NCBI GenBank assembly: GCA_964607915.1
Contig: CAZSMU010000001.1
Coordinates: 24,297-88,296, forward strand
Source of the DNA: JADJPL01 sp964607915
Lineage (GTDB): Bacteria; Bacteroidota; Bacteroidia; Chitinophagales; Saprospiraceae
Reading direction: 5' to 3'
Length of the DNA: 64,000 nucleotides
The translations under genes were made by a program, and so were the position numbers. Positions 35,755 to 44,796 of this stretch are shown here, one piece after another (position 1 is the first letter of the stretch; each line of letters opens with the position of its first letter). The notes under the pieces were generated by a model. It was not told the DNA's origin. It searched no databases and worked only from the letters and a program-made list of their open reading frames with translations.

Positions 35755-38574
35755 ATGCGCAAGATATCCGGTCTGAGCAGCGCGGCGTGCCGCACTTTTC
35801 GCCCCGCGAAAAGCGCAGTACGCCGCGCTTTTTTATGGGTAGCCCTCCTTGCCCTCCTGCCGCTATACCCCGCTTTCTCACAAAATATCCCGCTGCCGGA
35901 ACACCCGCGCCCCGATTTCCACCGCGCCGATTGGCTCAACTTGAACGGTGCCTGGGGGTTCGCCTTCGACTCCCTCGACGTCGGCCTGCGCGATGCGTGG
36001 TTTGAGGGCAAAGCAGCTTTTCCCCATACCATCCAGGTGCCCTTCCCTTGGGGCTCCAAATTGTCGGGCGTGGCGGACGAAGCAGATATCGCCTGGTATC
36101 AGCGCAGCGTAAGCATCCCCTCCAACTGGACCGGCCGCCGGATATTCCTCGTCATCGGCGCTTCCGACTGGGAAACGAGCGTCTGGGTGGACGGCCATAA
36201 GGTCGGAACACACCAGGGAGGCTACACCCCGTTTTCTTTTGAACTGACGCCCCATGTCAAAGCAGGGCAAAACAGCCGTATCTACGTCCGCGTGGACGAC
36301 AAGCGCCGCGATTTTACCCTCTATGGCAAACAGGGCTACGGCAACGCACGCGGCATCTGGCAAACGACCTATCTGGAAGCCCGTGCCCCTGCTTTCCTCG
36401 AATACGTCCATTGTACCCCGGATATCGAACGCCGGGAAGTCGGCGTCGAAGTGGCCCTGGACAAAGTACCGCAACAGGACATCCTCGTACAGGCAGAAAT
36501 AAAAACGCCCGGCGGGCCACTGAAGACTTCTTTTATCTACCCGAAGGGCGCCCGAATGGCCAGCGCCCGAATCCGCTTGCCAGAGCAGCGCCTCTGGACC
36601 CTGGAAGACCCCTACCTCTACGACATGAGCGTGCAGGTCGGCGAAGACCGCGTGGATACGTATTTCGGGATGCGCAAAATCTCCACCGTCAAACTCCCGG
36701 GAACGGATTATACCTACGTAGCGCTCAACGACAAACCCCTCTACCTGCAACTCACCCTCGACCAGTCCTACCACCCGGATGGGTTCTATACCTTCCCCTC
36801 CGACGAGTTCATGCGCAACGAAATCCAACTGTGTAAGGATATTGGCCTGAACGGTATCCGTACTCATATCAAAGTGGATATCCCCCGGAAATTGTACTGG
36901 GCCGACAAACTGGGCCTGCTCGTAATGTCCGACCTGCCCAACTCCTGGGGCCAGCCTGATGAGGCCATGCAGGCGGAATCGGAACGCACCCTGCGCGAGA
37001 TGATTCGCAGGGATTACAACCATCCATCTATCTTTAGTTGGATAGTATTCAATGAAACCTGGGGGCTGAGCAGCAAAGTGCCAAACCCGGAAAGCGGAAA
37101 GGAAGAATCCCGATACCTGCCCCGCACCCAGCACTGGGTCGCTTCCATGTACTACCTGGCTAAATCTCTGGACCCCACCCGACTGGTAGAGGACAACTCT
37201 ATCTGCTGCGGCGCCGGACATACGGAAACCGATATCAACTCCTGGCACGAATATCTGCCCGGATGGGCCTGGGAGGAACGACTCAAAACAATAGATGAAA
37301 AAACGTTCATCGGCAGTACCTACCACTTTCAGCCGGGATTCCAGCAGGGCGACCAGCCCAACATAAACTCGGAATGCGGCAACGTGTGGGGCTATGACGG
37401 CAGTACGGGCGACGTGGACTGGAGCTGGGACTACCACCGCATGATGAACACGTTCCGAAAGTACCCCAAAGTGGCCGGCTGGCTCTATACCGAACACCAC
37501 GATGTCATCAACGAGTGGAATGGGTACTGGCGCTTCGACCGAAGCCCCAAATTTACCGGCCTCGAAGAATTGGCAGAAGGGATGAGCGCCCGCGACTTCC
37601 ACTCGCCTTTTTATATCTCCACAGGCAACGATATTTGCGTCACCGTGAAAGGAGGGGAACGCGTCACTATCCCTCTCTACCTGTCCGTGATGTCGGATAT
37701 GCCCATCCCCGACAACCGCTTGTCGCTGGAAATAACCGGAACATTCATGGATAAAACGGGCGTGGAAAAGACAATCCACCGGTCGTCCCGCACACTCGAC
37801 TACACGCCCTGGATGCAAGCCGGCTTACCTGCCGAAACGTTTCCGGCTCCCGCCTGGTCGGGCCTGGGCCGGGTCCAACTGTTGCTAAAGGATCCTTCGA
37901 GTGGTAAGGTGCTGCACCACAACGTTTTCCACTTTGTAGTAGATGCCCCTTCGAATCCGGATAAAGTGCGCGTCTTCGAACAGTCCCCTGCCGCCTTCTC
38001 CGCTGCCAACTGGTCGCTGAAGCAGTGGCAGATACTCGACGGGCACAAAGTAAATGGTGCCGGAAAGGGTTTTTTTGAATACCGTATTCCGGTTTCCGGC
38101 TTGGACCTTTCGCAGGTAGCGGAAGCTCATTTTTTGGTCGAAGCCTCTTCCAAGCCCTTGTTAGATAAGGATCGCGATAAGTCTTTTTCCAAAGACCAGG
38201 ATTATATGCTGGGGGCAAGGGTGTCGCCGCACCAGAACCCCAATGCATATCCGATGACCGATAAGTACCAGAACCCGTCCAACTTGCGGATTTCAATTCG
38301 GGGGGCTACTTCGCAGGCCTACCGCCTTGCCGATGATCCTGCCGACCACCGGGGCGTCTTGTCCTGGCACGCTCAACCCAGGGACCGGAAGCTCTATGAG
38401 GCCGGGACTTTCGGCGATTTGATCCGAATTCCCATTTCCAGTGCCGTATTGAAAGCGGCACAGCAACGGGGGTACCTCGAGGTACGCCTGGAGGCCGATA
38501 ATGGGTTGGCCATCTATGGAGTTCGGTTTGGCCGCTACCCGGTCAATCCAAGTCTGGTGGTGCGCATGAAGTAG
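35755..38574 (+). CDS. Secreted glycoside hydrolase family 2 protein
   Basis: Retaining exo-glycosidase of the beta-galactosidase/glucuronidase clan, 939 residues. The only in-frame ATG is at 35755, which gives a signal segment RAFLWVALLALLPLYPAFSQ preceded by ~25 unusual residues encoded by a terminator-like hairpin; a non-ATG start after the hairpin is possible. The N-terminal sugar-binding domain (~45-210, LNLNGAWGFAFDS) and Ig-like domain are followed by the TIM barrel with acid/base Glu in IVFNETWG (~430) and nucleophile Glu in NINSECGN (~540). Extra beta domains follow to the end. Substrate unknown; a nearby rhamnosidase suggests plant or algal glycosides. Confidence 0.88.
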   Translation: MRKISGLSSAACRTFRPAKSAVRRAFLWVALLALLPLYPAFSQNIPLPEHPRPDFHRADWLNLNGAWGFAFDSLDVGLRDAWFEGKAAFPHTIQVPFPWGSKLSGVADEADIAWYQRSVSIPSNWTGRRIFLVIGASDWETSVWVDGHKVGTHQGGYTPFSFELTPHVKAGQNSRIYVRVDDKRRDFTLYGKQGYGNARGIWQTTYLEARAPAFLEYVHCTPDIERREVGVEVALDKVPQQDILVQAEIKTPGGPLKTSFIYPKGARMASARIRLPEQRLWTLEDPYLYDMSVQVGEDRVDTYFGMRKISTVKLPGTDYTYVALNDKPLYLQLTLDQSYHPDGFYTFPSDEFMRNEIQLCKDIGLNGIRTHIKVDIPRKLYWADKLGLLVMSDLPNSWGQPDEAMQAESERTLREMIRRDYNHPSIFSWIVFNETWGLSSKVPNPESGKEESRYLPRTQHWVASMYYLAKSLDPTRLVEDNSICCGAGHTETDINSWHEYLPGWAWEERLKTIDEKTFIGSTYHFQPGFQQGDQPNINSECGNVWGYDGSTGDVDWSWDYHRMMNTFRKYPKVAGWLYTEHHDVINEWNGYWRFDRSPKFTGLEELAEGMSARDFHSPFYISTGNDICVTVKGGERVTIPLYLSVMSDMPIPDNRLSLEITGTFMDKTGVEKTIHRSSRTLDYTPWMQAGLPAETFPAPAWSGLGRVQLLLKDPSSGKVLHHNVFHFVVDAPSNPDKVRVFEQSPAAFSAANWSLKQWQILDGHKVNGAGKGFFEYRIPVSGLDLSQVAEAHFLVEASSKPLLDKDRDKSFSKDQDYMLGARVSPHQNPNAYPMTDKYQNPSNLRISIRGATSQAYRLADDPADHRGVLSWHAQPRDRKLYEAGTFGDLIRIPISSAVLKAAQQRGYLEVRLEADNGLAIYGVRFGRYPVNPSLVVRMK
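35779..35834 (+). terminator. Intrinsic-terminator hairpin inside the 5' codons of the GH2 gene
   Basis: AGCGCGGCGTGCCGC... pairs with ...ACGCCGCGCT as a ~24-bp stem with three mismatches or wobbles, loop CCC (35803-35805), followed by TTTTTT (35829-35834). It is positioned to end the rny transcript, yet lies in codons ~9-27 of the downstream frame. Confidence 0.7.
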
Positions 38575-38582
38575 GCGGCTGT

Positions 38583-40796
38583 TCAAATCTGTTTCAACAG
38601 ACTGAACTTGACGATGGCGTGGTCTTCTGTCTGCCGGGCGTTCAGTTCGTTGCGGAACCCCCGGTTGTTCAGTACGATATAGAGGAAAGACAGGGGCTGA
38701 TATTCCCATGCCAGGCGTATGTTGTAGTTTTTCGCCTCGTTCTCTGAATTTTGCTGGTAGAAACCGATCAACTGCAGCCTGGGATTGAGCGCCAGGCGGC
38801 CTTCTAGGCTGTACAGGTCCACCGTTTCGTCGGTGGCGGGTACGCCGACGGCGATAAAGCGGTTGCGGTTCATGCGGGCGTTGAGCGAGAAATGCGGGGA
38901 GGGGGCAAACTGCAGGTTGAGGTCCATAGACCGGAGTTCGCCGTTGAAATAGGTGCCCCATTCCGCCATACCCATGACGCTCAGTACTTTGGAGGGGTCG
39001 GTGCTGCCAAAAAACAGATGCCGCAAGTAGCGGTACTCCCCCGCCGGTATCGAGATACCCAACGGACTGAAAGATTCTGTAAGGCCCTGAAAAATGGGGT
39101 TCATGCCATACCCGAGAAAGCCTCCATTTTGAAGATTGAACCAAAGCGGGAAAAAGAAGGTCTGCCGCTCGATGAGTTTGCCGGTAGAGGCCTGCCAGTA
39201 GAATTCCGGCAAAAAGCCGGGCTCAAAGGCGCGGATGTATTTCCGCAAGGGAAGCAGTTTGCCGCGGTAGAACCAGTTTATGCCGGGTGTCGTGGCGATT
39301 ACATCCGTACGGGAGACAAAGCCCATCTCCGGATTGAAATCTTTGGTGACGACCGACTGCGTGAGCCATATCTTGTGGGTATTGGTAGAGTGGTAGTACT
39401 GCGCGATACCAGCAAAGCCCGGGCGTGTGGAGTTGCCGCCGCTGGTGTGCATGGCGAAGGCGTTGAGCGACTGTTTCTCATCAATGCGCACGAACCCGTC
39501 GAGGGTACCGACGACGTGGGCGCCTTCCGGTCCGTTTTTCACCGTCATAAGTCCACCTACGCGGTTTTGCTCCCCGAAGTTGCGGGAGTAGCGCCCGACG
39601 AAGAAGTCGGTGGCCGCCTCTCCCGGTGCGCGTTGCCGGATAGCCATGGCCCCGAAGTTCTGTTTTGCTGATCGGTGTACCAGGCGTCCGCCCGCCTGTA
39701 TGGGGATGGGCCGACCGCTGCCATCCAGGCCGATGCTGCGGCTGAAGAAAGGCTGTATGCGCATGGAACCTCCTGAAAAGTCGGGTGACTGTCCGATGTA
39801 GAACCCAAAAAGCGATGCGTTTTCGAGAAAAAATTGCCTTCGTTCCGGAAAAAACACGGAAAATCGGGTCACGTTATTGACCTGTCGGTCCACATCGGCC
39901 TGGGCGAAATCGGTATTGGCGGTGAGATCCAGGACGGTATTGGTATTCAACGCCCATTTCAGTTCGCCGCCGGCCTTTATGTCCGTCCCTTCGGAGTCTT
40001 TTTCGCCGGGTTTTCGGTAGCGGTCATAGGAAAACAGGGTGTAGGGCTGTAGGCGCACGTTGGCCCTGGGCGGCGGCGGTTGCAGGCTGCGGATTTGTCC
40101 GGCGTATTCCATGCGGGTAGGGGTGAAGGAACGCGGAAAAGGGGAGAACGCTGAAATTTCGTTGGCTGCCCGTCGGTTGCGCGCCAGGTTGAACCCCCAG
40201 GTTTGCAAGCTGTCGCCCGACCCCGGATAGCGGAGTGTCAGCCAGGGGATGGCGATTTCGGCGGCCCAGCCTGAATCGGTGCGCGAGGTGCGCACCCGCC
40301 ACAGCCCGTCCCAGTCTTCATCATAAAAAATATCGTCGAAGGCGAGGAGGTCGCGCTGTACCCCGTAGGCATTGGTCGCGAACGCCATGGCGTTGCGCCC
40401 GTCCTGGAAGCCATCAATAGAAACCAGGATGTGGTCGTGCTGACGAGGACTGAAATCGCGCTTGAAATCCGTGGCGCGCAGAGCACTTTTACCGAGGGAA
40501 TCGCGGGCAAACACGCCGATGTAGAGGTATTGTTTGTTGAACAAGATGCGGAACTCGGTATCTTCCCCCGGAGGGTTGCCCTGCAGCGGCTCGATTTGGG
40601 TGAAGCCGGCAGCACTGGGCGCATCCCGCCACATGTGTTCGTCCAGTTTGCCGTCCACTTTGAGGGCTCCTTCCATGCGCAAGGCGTTCAGGCTCCGCTT
40701 TATAGGATTGGGAGGGAAGACCTCCGCATCCTGTGCGGAGAGAGCGAAAGAGGTTAAGAGCAGGGAGCCGCAAAAAATCAAGCGCGATGCATACAT
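38583..40796 (-). CDS. DUF5916 outer-membrane protein with CBM9-like N-domain
   Basis: 737-residue secreted protein. Signal peptide RLIFCGSLLLTSFALSAQ; then a CBM9-like domain (~30-215, with KVDGKLDEHMWRDAPSAAGF and AAEIAIPWLTLRY); then a DUF5916 barrel-like region to the C-terminus (VFFPERRQFFLENASLFGF, ending KFSLLKQI). Proteins of this type are common in Bacteroidota and have been linked to carbohydrate or peptide metabolism without a proven activity. It converges on the GH2 gene (stops 8 bp apart) and diverges from the rhamnosidase gene across a 220-bp AT-rich region with no clear consensus promoter. Confidence 0.85.
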   Translation of the reverse strand: MYASRLIFCGSLLLTSFALSAQDAEVFPPNPIKRSLNALRMEGALKVDGKLDEHMWRDAPSAAGFTQIEPLQGNPPGEDTEFRILFNKQYLYIGVFARDSLGKSALRATDFKRDFSPRQHDHILVSIDGFQDGRNAMAFATNAYGVQRDLLAFDDIFYDEDWDGLWRVRTSRTDSGWAAEIAIPWLTLRYPGSGDSLQTWGFNLARNRRAANEISAFSPFPRSFTPTRMEYAGQIRSLQPPPPRANVRLQPYTLFSYDRYRKPGEKDSEGTDIKAGGELKWALNTNTVLDLTANTDFAQADVDRQVNNVTRFSVFFPERRQFFLENASLFGFYIGQSPDFSGGSMRIQPFFSRSIGLDGSGRPIPIQAGGRLVHRSAKQNFGAMAIRQRAPGEAATDFFVGRYSRNFGEQNRVGGLMTVKNGPEGAHVVGTLDGFVRIDEKQSLNAFAMHTSGGNSTRPGFAGIAQYYHSTNTHKIWLTQSVVTKDFNPEMGFVSRTDVIATTPGINWFYRGKLLPLRKYIRAFEPGFLPEFYWQASTGKLIERQTFFFPLWFNLQNGGFLGYGMNPIFQGLTESFSPLGISIPAGEYRYLRHLFFGSTDPSKVLSVMGMAEWGTYFNGELRSMDLNLQFAPSPHFSLNARMNRNRFIAVGVPATDETVDLYSLEGRLALNPRLQLIGFYQQNSENEAKNYNIRLAWEYQPLSFLYIVLNNRGFRNELNARQTEDHAIVKFSLLKQI

Positions 40797-41016
40797 GGTT
40801 CGGTGTTTTATACGGAGGTAAACCGGGCCGGTTGGGCAAGCGGTTTCAAAAACTCAAAAATCCTCTTTTTTCCGATTTTCCCCAATGGGGATGGTTAAAA
40901 TAGGTGTTATTTTGGTATTTTAGCCCAGCCAAAAATATTTTCCAAGTAATCGTATTTTCTAAAAATATTATTTTGTTTTATATTTAAAAAACACCATTAA
41001 CCCTAAATATCCTGTG

Positions 41017-43764
41017 ATGAAAAAACACTTTTTTATCCAATGGTTTCTGATGGCGGCATTTGTGGGCGGCATCCACGCCCAGTCGTTCAAGATATCGGGG
41101 CTGCGCTGTGAGCATCTGAAAAATCCGATTGGCCTCGACGTGCGCGAGCCGCGCTTCTCCTGGATGGCCGAAGCGCCGGGCCTGCGCGGCTGGCGGCAGT
41201 CTGCCTATCAGCTCCAGGTAGCGACAGACGCCGCTTTTTCCCGGAAAAGCCTGGTTTGGGACAGTGGGAAAAGAAACTCGGATGCCTCGGTGCTGCAGGC
41301 CTATTCGGGGCCAGCCCTGCGCTCGGCCACGCGCTACTTCTGGCGGGTGAAAGCCTGGGATGCCGCCGGCGCGGAGTCCGCCTGGAGCGAAGCGGCTTTT
41401 TGGGAGAGCGCCTTGCTCAACCGCAGCGATTGGAGAGCGCGCTGGATAGAACCCGAGCAGGAGGCTACCCCGTCCCGGTACTCAGCGGCACACCACCTGC
41501 GCCGGGAGTTTGTAGCTGCGAAGAAGATTGCCTCGGCCCGGGCGTATGCGACCGCGCACGGCTTTTACGAACTCTATATCAATGGAAAAAAAGTAGGGGA
41601 CCAGGTTCTCGCGCCCGGCTGGACCAGCTACCAAAAGCGGCTGCAGTACCAGACCTACGACATCAGCGGGCTGCTGCGACCGGGCGCGAATGCCGTAGGG
41701 GCCGTCGTCGGCGAAGGCTGGTTCCGCAGCGGTCTGGGCTGGGAGTTCCAATGGGGTTACTACGGCAAAAAGAAAGCCTTCCTCTGCCAAATCCAGCTTC
41801 GCTACACCGATGGCAGCGAGCAATGGATTACCACCGATGCAGGCTGGAAGGTGAGCAACAGCGGACCGATCGGCAAAAATGAAATCTACTACGGCGAAGA
41901 ATACGATGCCCGCCGCGAGATGCCGGGTTGGAGCGAACCGGCATTCGACGACAGCAAGTGGCAAAACGCGTTAGCTGTAGATTACCCACTGGATAACTTG
42001 CTCGCTTCCAATAGTGTGCCCGTGCGCAAAATAGAGGAAATCAAACCCGTGAAAATATTTACCACCCCCGAAGGCGACCTGGTAGCGGATATGGGCCAGA
42101 ATATGGTCGGCTGGGTGCGCCTGCGCGTAAAGGGCCAAAGCGGGCAAACGGTTACCCTGCGCCATGCCGAAGTGCTCGATAAAGCGGGTAATTTCTACAC
42201 CCTCAACCTGCGCGCCGCGAAGCAGGTGGCGAAATACACCCTGCGGGGCGGGGGCGAAGAAGTCTATGAACCCCGCTTCAGCTTCTACGGCTTCCGCTAT
42301 GTAGCGGTGGATGGATACCCCGGCACCCTGCGCCCGGAAGATTTGACCGGTATCGTGGTCCACTCCGATATGGAACCCACCGGCAGCTTCGAGTGCTCCA
42401 ACCCCCTGATCAACCAGCTCCAACACAATATCGCCTGGGGCCAGAAAGGCAATTTCGTGGACGTGCCGACCGACTGCCCCCAGCGCGATGAACGCCTCGG
42501 TTGGACGGGCGATGCCCAGGTGTTTGCCCCTACAGCGGCATTCAACGCCAACGTGGCGCCTTTCTTCACGAAATGGCTGGCAGACCTGGCGGCCGACCAG
42601 CGCAGCAACGGAGCTATCCCCTTCGTCATCCCCGATGTGCTCAACAAGCCGGACGCCCTGGAGGTCGGCGTCTCCGCAGGCTGGGGCGATGCGGGGGTAA
42701 TCATCCCCTGGGACTTGTACCGCATCTACGACGACCGCCGCTTGTTGGAACGCCAGTACCCATCGATGAAAGCCTACGTGGACTATATCCGAAGCAAGGC
42801 AGATGCCTCGCTGCTCTGGAAGGGTGGCTCCGTATTCGGCGACTGGCTCTTCTTCCACCCCAATACCCAGGGCGTGAATAGCCATACCGACGGCGACGGC
42901 TTCACCAACCACGACTATATCTCGACTGCTTTTTTCGCCCACAGCGCCGATATCGTCTCGCAGGCAGCTGAGGTGTTGGGCAAGTCTGAAGACGCCCGTT
43001 TGTACAAAAATCTTTTTGAAAACATAAAAACGGCCTTCCAGCGGGAATTCATCGCTCCGTCGGGGCGTACGGTATCCGAATCGCAGACGAGCTATGTCCT
43101 GGCACTCCATTTCAAACTCCTGCCCGAGAACTTGCGGCCCGCCGCCGTGAAAAACCTGGTGGACGATATCCGGGCACGCCGCAACCATCTCTCTACCGGT
43201 TTTTTAGGTACGCCTTATCTTTGCCATGTCCTCTCCGACCACGGACACAGCGATGTCGCCTACGACTTGCTGTTGCAAGAGAGCTGGCCGTCCTGGCTCT
43301 ACCCTGTCCGGATGGGCGCCACCACTATCTGGGAGCGCTGGGACGGGCAAAAGCCCGATTCCACCTTCCAGGACATCGGCATGAACTCCTTCAACCACTA
43401 TGCGTATGGCGCGATTGGCGACTGGATGTACCAGGTAGCTGCCGGCTTGCGCATGGGTAGTAATGGCTATAAAAATATCCTCATCCAGCCGGCTTTTGGC
43501 AAGCGCCTCGACCATGCCAGGGCCAGTTACCAGAGCAGTTATGGCGAAATTGCTTCCGGCTGGGAGCGCAAAGAGGGCCGTATCACCCTGCGCGTCAGCA
43601 TACCCGCCAATACGACCGCTCTGCTGCGGCTGCCCGCAGAAGCCGATGCGTTGAAGGAGAGCGGAAATCCTCTTTCAGCAGCCCGTGGGGTACAGGTCAA
43701 AGGCCGCTCCGGCGAACGGTTGGAACTGGAACTGGGCTCCGGGACGTATGTGTTCGAGTTTTAA
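41017..43764 (+). CDS. GH78 alpha-L-rhamnosidase
   Basis: Secreted inverting alpha-L-rhamnosidase, 915 residues, releasing terminal rhamnose. The ATG at 41017 is preferred over a GTG directly before it. Signal peptide FFIQWFLMAAFVGGIHAQ. In order: N-terminal Fn3-like domain (LRCEHLKNPIGLDVREPRFS), the Rhamnosid_N domain (~150-330, ATAHGFYELYINGKKVGDQV), a central beta domain, the (alpha/alpha)6 barrel with DCPQRDERLGWTGDAQVF (~486, catalytic acid region), and a C-terminal beta domain. It probably acts with the neighbouring GH2 enzyme. Confidence 0.94.
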   Translation: MKKHFFIQWFLMAAFVGGIHAQSFKISGLRCEHLKNPIGLDVREPRFSWMAEAPGLRGWRQSAYQLQVATDAAFSRKSLVWDSGKRNSDASVLQAYSGPALRSATRYFWRVKAWDAAGAESAWSEAAFWESALLNRSDWRARWIEPEQEATPSRYSAAHHLRREFVAAKKIASARAYATAHGFYELYINGKKVGDQVLAPGWTSYQKRLQYQTYDISGLLRPGANAVGAVVGEGWFRSGLGWEFQWGYYGKKKAFLCQIQLRYTDGSEQWITTDAGWKVSNSGPIGKNEIYYGEEYDARREMPGWSEPAFDDSKWQNALAVDYPLDNLLASNSVPVRKIEEIKPVKIFTTPEGDLVADMGQNMVGWVRLRVKGQSGQTVTLRHAEVLDKAGNFYTLNLRAAKQVAKYTLRGGGEEVYEPRFSFYGFRYVAVDGYPGTLRPEDLTGIVVHSDMEPTGSFECSNPLINQLQHNIAWGQKGNFVDVPTDCPQRDERLGWTGDAQVFAPTAAFNANVAPFFTKWLADLAADQRSNGAIPFVIPDVLNKPDALEVGVSAGWGDAGVIIPWDLYRIYDDRRLLERQYPSMKAYVDYIRSKADASLLWKGGSVFGDWLFFHPNTQGVNSHTDGDGFTNHDYISTAFFAHSADIVSQAAEVLGKSEDARLYKNLFENIKTAFQREFIAPSGRTVSESQTSYVLALHFKLLPENLRPAAVKNLVDDIRARRNHLSTGFLGTPYLCHVLSDHGHSDVAYDLLLQESWPSWLYPVRMGATTIWERWDGQKPDSTFQDIGMNSFNHYAYGAIGDWMYQVAAGLRMGSNGYKNILIQPAFGKRLDHARASYQSSYGEIASGWERKEGRITLRVSIPANTTALLRLPAEADALKESGNPLSAARGVQVKGRSGERLELELGSGTYVFEF

Positions 43765-43771
43765 AAAGGGG

Positions 43772-43811
43772 AAATAAGGAAAAACGAGGCCCACCCCGTT
43801 TTTCCTTATTT
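43772..43811. terminator. Bidirectional terminator between GH78 and DUF1838 genes
   Basis: Perfect 15-bp arms AAATAAGGAAAAACG (43772-43786) and CGTTTTTCCTTATTT (43797-43811) with a GC-rich loop. It lies between convergent genes and overlaps the DUF1838 stop. Confidence 0.8.
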
Positions 43812-44675
43812 CTTTTTCTCGTCCAGGATTTTTTTGAAATAGCGCCAGCTCGTCATATTCGGAGCGATGAACACGTCCGGGGCCTTGGCGTATTCCGGAT
43901 GGCGATCGAGCACGTATTTTTTGAGTTTTTCGGGCAACTTTTCAAAAGCCCCGCCCATCACTTTGTATCCCCGGCATTGATAGACCAGGTATCCGGGGCG
44001 GTCGGCCATGCGCATCCAGGGCAGGAAGTCGCTCAGGCGGGTCCAACCCACTTCGTTATAGACCGATTTTTTCTTTGGATCATCCAGATCGGCTTTATCC
44101 ATGAAAAACTGGAACAACTCGGCTGCCTGGTACTGGTCGGAGCGGCTGTTTTCCGGATATTCCGCTTTGGGTAGCGGCGAGGGGTAGAGCAGGAAGATAT
44201 CGGAAAACATGGCTACCCTACCGTCGCCCTGCTCCATGAAGGGGATGCTCCAATCGCCTCGCGGGGATTTGAGCATGAACTTCTGGTTCACGGGGTCATT
44301 CCACACATGGATAACTTCGACGGTATCTTTTATGAAAGGGTTGTACCATTTCTCGAGGTATTCCCCGGTTTTCAGGTCGCGGTAGAGAGCGACTTCCCGG
44401 GTGAGCATTTCATAGCCTCCTTCTACAGGCCTCGTTTTAGCGATATTATAGGCTTCCATTTCAAATAATGGCACGCTCCGTTCACCGGGTATAAAGCTGT
44501 AAATCAAACCTTTCCAGTAATACACCACTTCTTCATCGGAGTTTAGGGAGCCCCGCATTTTGATATAGGCGGTCATATTATCGGAGGGGTCTGCGAGGTT
44601 TAGCGGTTTTTGGGCGATGCCCGGGGCACTTGTGCAAAGTACCAGCAGCAGCGGGAGGAAATACATGTTTTTCAT
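43806..44675 (-). CDS. Secreted DUF1838-family protein
   Basis: 289 residues. Signal peptide MYFLPLLLVLCTSAPGIAQ, then a DUF1838 pattern: YIKMRGSLNSDEEVVYYWKG, SVPLFEMEAYNIAKTR, REVALYRDLKTGEYLEKWYN and TVEVIHVWNDPVN. The family's activity is unknown; members occur in catabolic settings. A VOC-fold secreted protein is 121 bp upstream on the same strand, with a repeat element in the gap. Both proteins start with almost the same leader, KNMYFLPLL and KNMYLFFIL. Confidence 0.78.
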   Translation of the reverse strand: MKNMYFLPLLLVLCTSAPGIAQKPLNLADPSDNMTAYIKMRGSLNSDEEVVYYWKGLIYSFIPGERSVPLFEMEAYNIAKTRPVEGGYEMLTREVALYRDLKTGEYLEKWYNPFIKDTVEVIHVWNDPVNQKFMLKSPRGDWSIPFMEQGDGRVAMFSDIFLLYPSPLPKAEYPENSRSDQYQAAELFQFFMDKADLDDPKKKSVYNEVGWTRLSDFLPWMRMADRPGYLVYQCRGYKVMGGAFEKLPEKLKKYVLDRHPEYAKAPDVFIAPNMTSWRYFKKILDEKKK

Positions 44676-44702
44676 GGCAGTATTTTTGGTGTGTGGATGA
44701 AT

Positions 44703-44779
44703 AGACTTGTTGCGAGGGGGATTATCGCGGGGTCAAAAAGGCTCTTTTTTCCCACCTCGCTGACCCCTCGCAACAAGTC
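44703..44779. repeat. TTGTTGCGAG-family repeat, complete short form
   Basis: 77 bp: AGACTTGTTGCGAGGGGG at the left, CCCCTCGCAACAAGTC at the right, core GGGTCAAAAAGGCTCTTTT. GAAT occurs on both sides (44697-44702 region and 44780-44783), a possible 4-bp target duplication. This is the best short-form reference copy. Confidence 0.88.
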
Positions 44780-44796
44780 GAATGTCTATGAAAAGT

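Noticed and set aside
35878..37818. 646-codon minus-strand open frame
   Set aside because: Fully antisense to the GH2 gene, which has signal peptide, domain order and catalytic motifs; the antisense translation shows no family feature and arises from GC-biased codons.
41971..43188. 405-codon minus-strand open frame
   Set aside because: Antisense shadow of the GH78 rhamnosidase catalytic domain; no recognisable motif.
44697..44783. GAAT target-site duplication around the short repeat copy
   Set aside because: Four bases can match by chance and other complete copies show no clear duplication, so not claimed as proof of transposition.
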